DNA from: Actinomycetes bacterium
GTDB lineage: Bacteria > Actinomycetota > Coriobacteriia > Coriobacteriales > Eggerthellaceae
Assembly (NCBI GenBank): GCA_023394615.1
Contig: JAEXAI010000016.1
Coordinates: forward strand, 248,001 to 312,000
Direction of reading: 5' to 3'
DNA length: 64,000 bases
Shown here: piece after piece, positions 35,684 to 45,012 of the stretch
Layout of the letters: each line of letters opens with the position of its first letter
Position numbering within the stretch: position 1 is the stretch's first letter
Position numbers and translations under genes: made by a program
Notes under the pieces: generated by a model
The model's input: only the letters and a program-made list of their open reading frames with translations
The model's database searches: none
Told to the model about the DNA's origin: nothing

Positions 35684-37234
35684 CTATCTCCTTTGAGAAC
35701 GGGATGAGTTGCCCCTCGTGTTTACATTGTCCGAAGCTTTTCGAGAGGCGGTGTCACGCGATTTTGAGCCTTGGCGGCTTGAGGTACGCGAAAAAGATGC
35801 ATTGCCTGCAGACGAGCGCGACGTGCGCGATTCCGTCCCTGAGGATGAGCGAGCAGATGACGAGCGCGACGGATGCGCAGACGTTGAAGACGTGCGGGAG
35901 CGCGTCGTTTGAGGCGAGGTTGAGCGCGAAGATGAAGAGGTGCGCATCCCCGATGCCTGCCTCGACGATGAACGCGCAGAAGCACGCGAGGAATCATCGA
36001 GATCACTGCGTACGACACGCAGATCAGCACGGCGTCTATCGTATATGCCCGATTCATCGCCCGATGCAAACGAAACAGACAAGATTGCACACACCAGCAG
36101 ATACGACCCAATCATAGACGAGCCTCCCGACGATATGAAGGGCAGAGGCTTGCCGGTGGTAGGCAGCATTCCCAGCACGCAGCCGATGTTCAGAAAAGCT
36201 TGGAACACCAACATGACCGTGCAGCCCCCCGCTATCATCGTTGCGAACAAATCGGGGGCGTTCTTGGAGATTTTCAAACCTGCAAGCAATATGGCTACAA
36301 ACATCGCCACAACCGCCAGTGCGCCAATCAACCCCAGCTCTTCCCCTATGATTGAGAAGATGAAGTCGGTCTCGGCTTCGGGCAAATACAGGTATTTTTC
36401 GGTGGAATTACCCAACCCCACACCGAACAGACCGCCTTCGCCGAATGCATAAAATGATCTGACCAGCTGATATCCACTGCCGTAATAATCGGCCTCCGGG
36501 TTCAAAAACACCATGCGATCGCTTCGGTAACCCACCAAAAACACAGCAGCCACGCCAAGTACTCCGAGTACTGCAATCGTGATTGCGAAGGGCTTCCACG
36601 GCACATCGGCCAACCACAGCACCGTCACGATGCCCACAGCACAAATAAGGGTGGTGCCCAAGTCGGATTGCGTGATATACAAAAGCAGGAGCGGCGCTAC
36701 CACAAACACGCTCGTGCGCAGCAAAAACGCCCTGACGTCAAGGCGCTCGGTGCGCACTTGGTACATAATGCGCGCCATCATGAGCACGAAGGCCACTTTC
36801 GCAAATTCAGACGGTTGAAAACTTATCGGCCCCAGCACCAGCCAACGCTGAGCGCCCAGCCCTACCGTGCCGATGAGCGCTGTTAAAAGCAGCAGTATCA
36901 ACGAGAAAGCCCAAAACGCATCAAGCGCGTGACCCAGCCATGCGTAGTAGGGCACGAAACGAGCCACAAACAAACACGCTATGATTGAAAATGCAGCGAT
37001 TCCGGCTTGTTTTGCCAAATCGTTCAAAGGGTTGCCGCCCTCGCTTAAAACCGATATCGACGATGAAGAGTAAACCATCACCAAACCGATAATCGTCAGC
37101 GTCAGCACGCACAACATCAGCACGAGCCGTGGCAATACCACGTCGCGCGGCCCGCTTACCAGCCATGATGTTCTCTGCGAGTTTTGCTTCGGAGCGTTCT
37201 GCGTTTCAACTGCCCTGTTCTTCGTCCGAGCCAT
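35684..37234 (-). CDS. ftsW: Septal peptidoglycan glycosyltransferase FtsW with Ser/Arg-rich tail
   Basis: A SEDS polymerase that extends glycan strands from lipid II with FtsI. It has about ten membrane helices, the motif GAQRWLVLGPISFQPSEFAKVAFVL in blocks, TDFIFSIIGEELGLIGALAVV and GKPLPFISSGGSSM near the C-terminal end of the domain. From about residue 393 a cytoplasmic tail of 120 residues follows, made of Ser, Arg, Thr and Ala. FtsW usually ends soon after the last helix or has a short tail. The N-terminus (25 residues) is polar. Confidence 0.95.
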   Translation of the reverse strand: MARTKNRAVETQNAPKQNSQRTSWLVSGPRDVVLPRLVLMLCVLTLTIIGLVMVYSSSSISVLSEGGNPLNDLAKQAGIAAFSIIACLFVARFVPYYAWLGHALDAFWAFSLILLLLTALIGTVGLGAQRWLVLGPISFQPSEFAKVAFVLMMARIMYQVRTERLDVRAFLLRTSVFVVAPLLLLYITQSDLGTTLICAVGIVTVLWLADVPWKPFAITIAVLGVLGVAAVFLVGYRSDRMVFLNPEADYYGSGYQLVRSFYAFGEGGLFGVGLGNSTEKYLYLPEAETDFIFSIIGEELGLIGALAVVAMFVAILLAGLKISKNAPDLFATMIAGGCTVMLVFQAFLNIGCVLGMLPTTGKPLPFISSGGSSMIGSYLLVCAILSVSFASGDESGIYDRRRADLRVVRSDLDDSSRASARSSSRQASGMRTSSSSRSTSPQTTRSRTSSTSAHPSRSSSARSSSGTESRTSRSSAGNASFSRTSSRQGSKSRDTASRKASDNVNTRGNSSRSQRR

Positions 37235-37246
37235 TCTGCAAACCCT

Positions 37247-38689
37247 CTATCCAGCAGCTCTTTGGGAAACCAGGCGTTTGAAAACGTCCCCGCGCTCTTC
37301 AAAACAGGTGAACTCATCAAACGACGCGCATGCGGGCGATAACAGCACAATATCTTCAGGTACGGCATGACGCAGAGCCTCATCCAAAGCGTCTTCCAAA
37401 TGATCCGCTTGATAAACCGGAATTGAAGCACTTTCGAATGCAGCGAGGAAACGCTCGCGAGAAGCACCAAAGCACACGACGGCCTTGCAGTGACGCTGAG
37501 CCTCGGCCACCAACACATCAAGCGACGTCATCTTGTCATCTCCGCCCAAAAGCACGATTGGACGACGCGGATCGAAAGCCGAAAGAGCCTTCAAAGTCGC
37601 ATCGACGTTCGTTGCCTTCGAGTCGTTGAAGCACTCCACGCCTCCTACGAACCCGCATTCCTCGATACGATGCTCAAGTGACGAAAAGCTCTTCAAGGCG
37701 CTTCGCACGTATTGCTCACTGGCACCTGCAGCCAATGCCGCAGCCGAGGCTGCAAGCGCGTTACTCACATTGTGCGCGCCTGGTATCAAAAGCTCAGCCG
37801 AGGTGCACAGACGATGCTCGAAGCCATCAAGAGCCACCACCAGCATATTGTCGTCATCGGCGTCTACAAATGCGGCGTTTTTACACGTTGTACTCTGGCG
37901 CATATCGCAGGTCAGGCCTTCTTCGCCACCTACAGGTACGACTGCGAACCCGCGTGTTTGGTCTTTTTCAGCCAAAAGCTCGTTCACTTTTTCTCTCACG
38001 GTCGCATTCATGGCATCCATCACCGCAACGGATGCGGGCTGTTTGCCCAAGTTCGCCAATAGACGCATTTTCGCCGCCACGTAAGCTTCATGCGATTTAT
38101 GCCATTTCACATGGTCGGGCGTAATATTGAGCATCACAGCTACATTCGGAGCGAAATCAATGGTGGAAGCCAATTGATAGCTGGAGGTTTCAGCCACATA
38201 GGCGTCAAAAGATCCCGATGCCACAGCTTCCAAGCACGTGTCACCGATATTGCCCACAGCAACAGCGTTCATTCCCGCGGTTTTTAGCATGTGAGCGCAT
38301 AGCGCCGTCGTGGTGGTCTTTCCATTTGTGCCTGTCACAGCCACCCACAGGGAATTCTCATTGCTTTCCCGCCACGCGAATTCCACCTCGCTCATAATCT
38401 CAATCGAAGCTGATTGCGCATTTTTGTAGAAGTCGCTAAATTGCGATATCCCCGGAGAGGCGATGCACACATCGTATGTATCTTCTATCGTCTCGGTGTT
38501 GAAGACGACACGAGCACCACGGCGTTGACATTCCTCAGCGAACGATTCGGCTTTTTCATTTCGCTTTCCAGCTGCGATCGTCACGCTGTCCACCCTACCA
38601 CCTAGAAGCTCTAGGCAGTATTGAGCGGCAATGCGCCCGCTTTTCCCCAATCCCAGCACCAGCACGCGCCCTAAATCGGCGTATGCCAT
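37247..38689 (-). CDS. murD: UDP-N-acetylmuramoylalanine--D-glutamate ligase
   Basis: It adds D-glutamate. Seen are RVLVLGLGKSGRIAAQY, VTGTNGKTTTTALCAHML as P-loop, NISPDH-like LNITPDHVKWH and FNDSKATNVDATLKAL. I chose ATG 38689 (480 residues), which has CAGGG 7 bases upstream and begins right at the domain. Starts at 38725 and 38740 would overlap or touch the mraY stop and add nonconserved residues. It lies between mraY and ftsW. Confidence 0.95.
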   Translation of the reverse strand: MAYADLGRVLVLGLGKSGRIAAQYCLELLGGRVDSVTIAAGKRNEKAESFAEECQRRGARVVFNTETIEDTYDVCIASPGISQFSDFYKNAQSASIEIMSEVEFAWRESNENSLWVAVTGTNGKTTTTALCAHMLKTAGMNAVAVGNIGDTCLEAVASGSFDAYVAETSSYQLASTIDFAPNVAVMLNITPDHVKWHKSHEAYVAAKMRLLANLGKQPASVAVMDAMNATVREKVNELLAEKDQTRGFAVVPVGGEEGLTCDMRQSTTCKNAAFVDADDDNMLVVALDGFEHRLCTSAELLIPGAHNVSNALAASAAALAAGASEQYVRSALKSFSSLEHRIEECGFVGGVECFNDSKATNVDATLKALSAFDPRRPIVLLGGDDKMTSLDVLVAEAQRHCKAVVCFGASRERFLAAFESASIPVYQADHLEDALDEALRHAVPEDIVLLSPACASFDEFTCFEERGDVFKRLVSQRAAG

Positions 38690-38726
38690 CTTTTTTCCCT
38701 GAATCATCACTCGCTTATTTGGCATC

Positions 38727-39773
38727 TTAAACCACCCCAACCATCGACTCGGCGAAGTACAAGAAGAAGCCGATGGCAGCCAGAGTCCCGGAAATAATCC
38801 AGAATCGAATAACCACCTTCACCTCGCTCCAACCTTTTTTCTCAAAATGATGGTGCAGTGGTGCCATCAAGAACAATCTTTTGTGCGTGCGCTTGTAATA
38901 AAAAACCTGCAGCATCACAGACACGGCTTCGGCCACGAACAGGCCACCTATGATCAAAGATGTGACCTCGGTCTTGGTCACCACAGCCAAACAGCCCAGC
39001 GCTGTACCCAGTGCAAGGGAGCCAGTATCGCCCATGAAAATATCGGCCGGATATGCATTGAACCAGAGAAACCCGATGCAGGCACCAGCGATGGAACCGG
39101 CGAACATAGCCGCATCAAGCAAATCACTGCGATAGGCGATAGCCGCCATAACCACCATAACCACCATGATTGTGCCAGCTGCCAACCCATCGAGGCCATC
39201 AGTCAGATTGACCGCATTGCTCATACCGCCGATCAAGACCAAAACGAACAAAAGGTAGAGCCAAGGAATGTCGAAACCGCCGAACAACGGCACCGTCGTC
39301 GTCCATACGCCCAGATCAACCGCTGCGATGAAGGGAAAATCTATGGTTGGGGGCACATGGAGCACATTGACGGCCAAAAGGCAGAACACTGCGGCGATAA
39401 GAAACTGCCCCACGAGCTTCGCATTTGGGCGCAAGCCCAGCGAGCGCTCCTTTATCACCTTCGAAGCGTCGTCTATCAACCCCAAAGCACCGGTAAGTAC
39501 CGTGGCACCCAGCAGAATCCACATCTCAGGAGTGCCGTTTCCGATGAGAAGACTCACCAAGATAACGCCGATGAGCATGATAACGCCGCCCATCGTGGGT
39601 GTCCCCTGCTTTACCAAATGGCTCTGAGGGCCGTCTGCACGCACCTGCTGACCGATATGGTCGCGGCGCAGCAGACGAATCCACAACGGCGTGAACAGCA
39701 TCACCACAGCGGCGGTAAGCACCAACGCCATGAATACCTGAAACGTTGGATATGATTCGAAGATATGAAACAT
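38727..39773 (-). CDS. mraY: Phospho-MurNAc-pentapeptide transferase MraY
   Basis: It makes lipid I from UDP-MurNAc-pentapeptide and undecaprenyl phosphate. About ten membrane segments carry the family motifs: KQGTPTMGGVIML, LIDDASKV, GGMSNAVNLTDGLDGLAAGT, FNAYPADIFMGDTGSLALG and LFLMAPLHHHFEKKGW. The length of 348 residues is normal. The first base overlaps the end of murF by 1, typical of coupled genes. Confidence 0.97.
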   Translation of the reverse strand: MFHIFESYPTFQVFMALVLTAAVVMLFTPLWIRLLRRDHIGQQVRADGPQSHLVKQGTPTMGGVIMLIGVILVSLLIGNGTPEMWILLGATVLTGALGLIDDASKVIKERSLGLRPNAKLVGQFLIAAVFCLLAVNVLHVPPTIDFPFIAAVDLGVWTTTVPLFGGFDIPWLYLLFVLVLIGGMSNAVNLTDGLDGLAAGTIMVVMVVMAAIAYRSDLLDAAMFAGSIAGACIGFLWFNAYPADIFMGDTGSLALGTALGCLAVVTKTEVTSLIIGGLFVAEAVSVMLQVFYYKRTHKRLFLMAPLHHHFEKKGWSEVKVVIRFWIISGTLAAIGFFLYFAESMVGVV

Positions 39774-41221
39774 CAGTCGATCAGCCCTTTCACGACTCGA
39801 TCCAGCTCGACACCATGAGAGGCCTTGATTAAAACGACATCCCCCTCTGAGAGCTTCCCGTCCAACAGCGCCAACGCCTGATTGGCATCGTCCACCTCGA
39901 TAACGCTGTCAGCGGACATGCCGGCATCGCGGGCGGCTCTCGCCGTCTCGCGCGACAGAGCACCCACGCATATCAATAGATCCAAATGCGCATCAGCTGC
40001 CAAACGCCCCATTTGTGCGTGACCGGCAAGCGCAAAATCTCCCAATTCGAACATATCGCCCAACACCGCGATGCGCTGGCCCGCTGCTTTCATTTGAGAG
40101 AACGTCTGCAATGAAGCGCGCATTGAATCGGGGTTGGCGTTGTAGGCGTCGTCTATGATGGTTGCACCCTCATTCGTATGCACCACCTGCTGTCTGCCGC
40201 CCATGGAACGTGCAGCCTCAAGAGCAGCGACTATGTCATTCACATCCATACCCAGCGTTGCACCCACCGCAGCGGCCGCACATGCATTGTGTACGTTGTG
40301 GGTACCCAACAGTTGCAGTTGGCACGGAGCGGCTCCGCGTGGCGTATGCAGTGTGAAACTCGTATGCCCCGCATCATCTATCGAGCAGCCGCTCGCATAT
40401 ACTTCGGGGCGCATCTCTGCGGTATAGCTTTGCGGATTGCAGCCCGACCCATCGAAAAAGACCACACGGACCCCTCGCTCGCGCAAATGCGCATGCTCTA
40501 CCATAACGGCTGCAAAGTCGTCGCTGGCATTCAAAAACGCGATGCCGGTAGCGTCGGGCAAAGCGACGAGCGCTTCAGCCTTTGCCGCTGCGATATTATC
40601 GCGACTTCCCAAAAGCTCGATATGGCTTTCACCGACATTTGTGACCAAAGCCATGTCCGGTCGCACATAGGCGCACAAATCCTCGAGCTGGCCCACCCCG
40701 CGCATGCCCATCTCCACAATGACAGCATCCGTCTGCTCATCAGCACGCAAAAGCGTAGCCGGCACACCCAGCTCGTTATTCTGATTGCCCTGTGTGGCAA
40801 TCACTGATCCTTGTGCCGCCAGCACGTCGCGCACGAGGTTTTTGGTTGTGGTTTTGCCGGAAGAGCCGGTCAGAGCCATCACCTTGCCCTGCAGCTGGCC
40901 TCTCCACGCCCGCGCAAGATCGACGATGGCCGTCTGCACGTTTTCAACCGTCACGATTGCGCATCCCGCGCGCTGCGCCGCATCCAATACAGAATCATTC
41001 AGCGTCGCCGATACCAACGCAGCAGAAGCGCCAGCATCGATGGCCGCCGCCATGAAATCATGCCCATCTACGCGCTCTCCAGGCAAGGCGACATATAAAT
41101 CACCCGCACGCACTTCACGCGAATCCCAGCATATCCGACACGCGCCATCATCTGTACTTGAAGGCGGCACCGTAACGGTGCCGCCGGTCGCATCGGCTAT
41201 CTCATATGCATTCAAACGCAT
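39773..41221 (-). CDS. murF: UDP-N-acetylmuramoyl-tripeptide--D-Ala-D-Ala ligase
   Basis: It adds D-Ala-D-Ala to finish the stem peptide. P-loop VMALTGSSGKTTTKNLV, NELGVPATLL, VEMGMRGVGQLEDL, MALVTNVGESHIELLGS and IIDDAYNANPDSMRASL identify MurF. The length of 482 residues is usual. A long antisense frame over this gene is a shadow. It lies 10 bases after murE. Confidence 0.97.
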   Translation of the reverse strand: MRLNAYEIADATGGTVTVPPSSTDDGACRICWDSREVRAGDLYVALPGERVDGHDFMAAAIDAGASAALVSATLNDSVLDAAQRAGCAIVTVENVQTAIVDLARAWRGQLQGKVMALTGSSGKTTTKNLVRDVLAAQGSVIATQGNQNNELGVPATLLRADEQTDAVIVEMGMRGVGQLEDLCAYVRPDMALVTNVGESHIELLGSRDNIAAAKAEALVALPDATGIAFLNASDDFAAVMVEHAHLRERGVRVVFFDGSGCNPQSYTAEMRPEVYASGCSIDDAGHTSFTLHTPRGAAPCQLQLLGTHNVHNACAAAAVGATLGMDVNDIVAALEAARSMGGRQQVVHTNEGATIIDDAYNANPDSMRASLQTFSQMKAAGQRIAVLGDMFELGDFALAGHAQMGRLAADAHLDLLICVGALSRETARAARDAGMSADSVIEVDDANQALALLDGKLSEGDVVLIKASHGVELDRVVKGLID

Positions 41222-41231
41222 CGATTACCCT

Positions 41232-42728
41232 CTATTCTGCAGCAACGCCATCGCCGAAAGCGCGCTCCAATTCCTGAACAGCCACTTCCGAGTCGCTGAA
41301 ATGACGAACCTCATCACCGATGAGCTGATAGTCCTCGTGGCCCTTACCCGCAATAATGATGCTATCACCTGGCTTTGCCAGCTCAATCGCACGGGCTATG
41401 GCTGCGCGACGGTCCGGCTCTATGCAGAAACGACCTTCGCCTTCCACCATACCGCCTACAATCGCATCAATGATGGCACGAGGATCTTCGCTTCGCGGAT
41501 TGTCCGACGTTACCACAGCGTAATCGGCCGCAAGCGCAGCCGCGCCCATGATGGGCCTCTTTGTGGCATCACGGTCACCACCGCAGCCAAATACCGCGAT
41601 GGTGCGACCTGCGCTCAGCGCATGAACGGTCGAAATAACCTTCGTCAGCGCATCGGGAGTATGGGCATAATCGACAAACACCGACAGAGCGCCATCATGC
41701 GCCGTATGGATACGTTGCAGACGCCCGGGCACCTGAGGGGCCGTCTCAAGCGCTTTCACGATGGAAACAGCAGGTATCCCCAGCTCAAGTCCTATACCGA
41801 AAGCCAACATAATGTTCGAGACATTGAACCTGCCGACAAGCGGGTAATCAAAATCGAATTCAGTTCCGCGCACATCCAAAGCGATGGAGGTATGGGTCGT
41901 TGCATAGTCAACGCTTATCGGGTGTATCTGCGCCGAGTGGTCGAAACCAGTTGTGATGATGTGGTCTTGGGCCATCGAGCAGCGAGCGAGCAGCTTTTTA
42001 CCCCATTCGTCATCGATGCAGATAACGCGTTTGGCAGGATAATCGAGTCCGAAGAGCAAGGCTTTCGCCTCGAAATAAGCTTCGAATGTTTTATGATAGT
42101 CCAGATGATCTTGAGTCAGGTTCGAAAAAGCAGTCACAGCAAAATGAGTGCCCCATGTGCGGCTTAAATCCAGCGCATGTGAGCTTACTTCCATGGAAAC
42201 GGTGTCACAGCCTGCTTCGCGCATCTGCGCGAACAAGTGCTGCAAATCGCCGGATTCAGGTGTGGTACGAACCGCCGGTTGCTCTTTATCCCCGATGCGG
42301 ATGCCAATCGTGCCGATCACACCGGTCTTTTTTCCTGCAGCTCCTGCAATATGCTCTACCAGATAAGTGGTGGTGGTCTTGCCGTTCGTGCCGGTTATAC
42401 CCACCAAATCGAACGCCTCGGATGGGTGCCCGTAGAAATTCGCTGCAGCGGCTGCCATGGCCTTGCGGGTATCCGCCACAACCACTTCCACAACGTCAGT
42501 GGCATCTGCCAGATACACTTTCCTTTCCACGACCAGCACTTTTGCGCCATGGTCAATGGCGTCTTGGGCAAACGAATGACCGTCTACCGTCATGCCGACA
42601 ATGCAAAAGAACGCATCTTGCGGATTCACCTTATCGCTTCTGTAGGCTATTCCCTCTACTATTTCGCGAGGGTTGCCGATAATCGTGCAGTCTATGCCCG
42701 CGAACAGTTCCCTGCATGTCATTGCCAT
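41232..42728 (-). CDS. murE: UDP-N-acetylmuramoyl-tripeptide synthetase, meso-DAP type
   Basis: It adds the third stem-peptide residue. P-loop VGITGTNGKTTTTYLVEH; the substrate motif reads TSDNPRSEDPRAI, and DNPR indicates meso-diaminopimelate rather than lysine. Others are MEVSSHALDLSRTWG, FSNLTQDHLDYH and GRTIAVFGCGGDRDATKRPIMG. The 498-residue length is normal. ATG 42728 is used; 42722 is possible. Confidence 0.96.
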   Translation of the reverse strand: MAMTCRELFAGIDCTIIGNPREIVEGIAYRSDKVNPQDAFFCIVGMTVDGHSFAQDAIDHGAKVLVVERKVYLADATDVVEVVVADTRKAMAAAAANFYGHPSEAFDLVGITGTNGKTTTTYLVEHIAGAAGKKTGVIGTIGIRIGDKEQPAVRTTPESGDLQHLFAQMREAGCDTVSMEVSSHALDLSRTWGTHFAVTAFSNLTQDHLDYHKTFEAYFEAKALLFGLDYPAKRVICIDDEWGKKLLARCSMAQDHIITTGFDHSAQIHPISVDYATTHTSIALDVRGTEFDFDYPLVGRFNVSNIMLAFGIGLELGIPAVSIVKALETAPQVPGRLQRIHTAHDGALSVFVDYAHTPDALTKVISTVHALSAGRTIAVFGCGGDRDATKRPIMGAAALAADYAVVTSDNPRSEDPRAIIDAIVGGMVEGEGRFCIEPDRRAAIARAIELAKPGDSIIIAGKGHEDYQLIGDEVRHFSDSEVAVQELERAFGDGVAAE

Positions 42729-42745
42729 GATGCATATCCTAACGT

Positions 42746-44497
42746 TTACTCTGATGTGATTCCATAATGGTTGATTGCAAACGTCATTATATCCTTAAAG
42801 GCGGGAGTGGTGATATTGTCTCCGGGAACCTCCGTCACCCCTACAAAACAAACCAATTCAGAAGTGGTGTTGGGCAGGAAGCCGACGAAACTGATATTGT
42901 TCATACCGCTGATGTATTCGCCATCTTCACCCACATACTCAGCAGTGCCCGTTTTGCCTGCTGGCGAGAAGCCTGTTATCTGCGCCCCCGTGCCGGTGCC
43001 TTCGGATACCACGCTCTGCATGATGCTGGTCAAAGGCTCAATTGCGGCAGTGTTCTGGAAAACCTGCTCGGTGCTATATGACACGCTCTCACTGCTTTGC
43101 GGTTTTGAAAGCAGGAAATGCGGAGTACATTCCACACCATCGTTGGCGATGGAGCCGTAGAAACGGGTAATCTGCAAGGGCGACACCAATATGCCTTGGC
43201 CAAAGCTCACATTGTATGAGCGAACTGTTGTCCAGTTGCTCTGGTCATCGCAGTATCCGCTGCTCTCACCCGGATAGTCCACTCCGGTCTTCGTAGTCAG
43301 GTTGTATCGCTCTATCGCTTCGTAGAGCGGGCCGAAGCCCAGTTTCTTGGCAGCAAGCGACATACCCACGTTCGACGAACGTGCCATGATTTGGCGAAGC
43401 GTCATAGTCTCGTCACTTCGAGTCTTCTCATCGGTGATGTAGTATTCATCGGCTGGCAGCGCCGCCGGACAATACAGCGTGTCCTCGGTACCCATCACGC
43501 CAGACTCCAAAACCGCCGACATCGATACCGTCTTGAAAATCGATCCCGGCTCGAAAGACCAGGTGATGGGCTTGAGCTCTGTGGATCCTTCTTTCACATC
43601 TGTCCTGTTTGAGGGATCCAAATAAGGCAACGATGCGCAAGCTACTATCTCACCGGTGGCCCCATCGTAGAGAATCGCATTGCCTGATTTTCCCGAAAGA
43701 TCGCTCACGCACTGCGAGAGCCTAGCCTCTAGGTATTCTTGTACCTCCACGTCGATGGAAAGCACGATATCCTGCCCATTGACAGCGGCCTCTTCCTCTT
43801 TCAGGCCACCAGCAATCGGGTAACCGTTCGCTCCGCGCTCGGAGACCAACGTGCCATCCTTGCCCGAAAGGATATCATCGTAGTAGAGCTCCAGACCCGT
43901 TAGGCCATTGCCGTCCACGTCGCACATTCCCACAATCTGACCAGCTGTTTGCCCGTACGGATACACCCTTTTTGTGTCTTCCAAAAAGTACACACCGTCT
44001 AAGCCCTGTTCCTTCAGCTTTGCAGCCGCATCTTTATCGGCCTTGCGATACAGATAGGCAAACGTCGTATCTTCCATCGTCAAAGAATCGATGTAGTCAT
44101 CGGCTGCGCCACCCAAAGCAGCGGCAATGCTTTTTGCCTCGCTCTGGGCGTCGGTAACCTCATGGGGATTGCAATAAACCGAAATCGCTTCGATATCGCT
44201 GGCCAACACGATGCCGTTTCGATCGTATATCGTGCCACGCTTCGCGCTTTCCGTTACCGTTTGCGTGCGCGTTTGCTCCGCTTTCGCCGAGTTCGACGGA
44301 CCGACTATCAGAGAAAGATAGACCAGCCTGCCCACGACCATAATGGCGAAGATGGCTAGAAGCAAGAATATAAATTTTATACGGGCATCCGAGGCAGCCT
44401 GTGTTGGCACGGCGGGCGTTGAAGTGCGCGAACGTGTGGTTCGCGCACGCTGGGAGCCATCGCCGGTAGTGCTGCTGCGGCGATTCCTATCAGGCAT
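42746..44497 (-). CDS. ftsI: Septal penicillin-binding protein (FtsI/PBP3-type transpeptidase)
   Basis: It crosslinks septal peptidoglycan. Residues 1-39 are Arg/Ser/Thr-rich and cytoplasmic, then one membrane helix (about 41-64). The dimerisation domain starts at RGTIYDRNGIVLA. Catalytic motifs are SIFK at 319-322, SSN at 374-376 and KTG at 515-517. At 583 residues it has no PASTA domain. ATG 44497 follows a GGGG site; TTG 44500 is adjacent. It lies directly after the FtsL-like gene and before murE. Confidence 0.95.
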   Translation of the reverse strand: MPDRNRRSSTTGDGSQRARTTRSRTSTPAVPTQAASDARIKFIFLLLAIFAIMVVGRLVYLSLIVGPSNSAKAEQTRTQTVTESAKRGTIYDRNGIVLASDIEAISVYCNPHEVTDAQSEAKSIAAALGGAADDYIDSLTMEDTTFAYLYRKADKDAAAKLKEQGLDGVYFLEDTKRVYPYGQTAGQIVGMCDVDGNGLTGLELYYDDILSGKDGTLVSERGANGYPIAGGLKEEEAAVNGQDIVLSIDVEVQEYLEARLSQCVSDLSGKSGNAILYDGATGEIVACASLPYLDPSNRTDVKEGSTELKPITWSFEPGSIFKTVSMSAVLESGVMGTEDTLYCPAALPADEYYITDEKTRSDETMTLRQIMARSSNVGMSLAAKKLGFGPLYEAIERYNLTTKTGVDYPGESSGYCDDQSNWTTVRSYNVSFGQGILVSPLQITRFYGSIANDGVECTPHFLLSKPQSSESVSYSTEQVFQNTAAIEPLTSIMQSVVSEGTGTGAQITGFSPAGKTGTAEYVGEDGEYISGMNNISFVGFLPNTTSELVCFVGVTEVPGDNITTPAFKDIMTFAINHYGITSE

Positions 44498-44501
44498 CAA
44501 A

Positions 44502-44960
44502 TCAACCCCGAGAGGCTACGGCTAGGCTTTGGGACAGGGAAAGGTTTCCGGCAGCATCGTATGAGACAACATCTTGGTCCAGCACTATCGTAGTGGTCTG
44601 GGCGGCTTCTCCCATCCCCAACTGCGTGGCGGCGTTTTTCACATTGGAAGAACTCGACATCGTGGATTCCTTTACTTCCAAATCAGTCGCGCTGGTGCGC
44701 ATCGTCGCAGTTTGCGCTTCCAAAGACTCAGATTGCAACATCGTGGACACCGTCGCCGTAGACAGCGCCACCCTGACGCATCCAATCAGCGCCACCGCTA
44801 TTAAAACTACAACGAACGTCTTTGCAGCCAGTATTATACCGGGAGAAACCGATTCGGCTGGACGTCTACCGCCGACAACATGAACCTGTGGTTGGCGCGA
44901 AGGGCGCTCAAGCGGTTGTTGGGAATAATCCATGCGATATGCTGGTGCTGCGCTTGCCAT
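44502..44960 (-). CDS. ftsL: FtsL-like bitopic division protein
   Basis: FtsL is weakly conserved, so the call rests on position and layout: a 152-residue protein between rsmH and ftsI. It has a cytoplasmic N-terminus with Gln, Arg and Pro, one membrane helix (IILAAKTFVVVLIAVALIGCV) near residue 42-62, then a short Ser/Thr/Ala-rich helix region that can form a coiled coil with FtsB/DivIC (LQSESLEAQTATMRTSATDLE). It ends with a region containing NAATQLGMGEA, the usual FtsL-type end. The stop is 4 bases before ftsI. Confidence 0.8.
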   Translation of the reverse strand: MASAAPAYRMDYSQQPLERPSRQPQVHVVGGRRPAESVSPGIILAAKTFVVVLIAVALIGCVRVALSTATVSTMLQSESLEAQTATMRTSATDLEVKESTMSSSSNVKNAATQLGMGEAAQTTTIVLDQDVVSYDAAGNLSLSQSLAVASRG

Positions 44961-45012
44961 GACCGATTCCTCCTTTTCGTTTCGATTGCGTTTTGCGGTC
45001 TGTATGTTTTCT

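Noticed and set aside
40785..42167. 460-codon plus-strand open frame
   Set aside because: It is antisense to murF and murE, both well supported, and has no recognisable protein motif.
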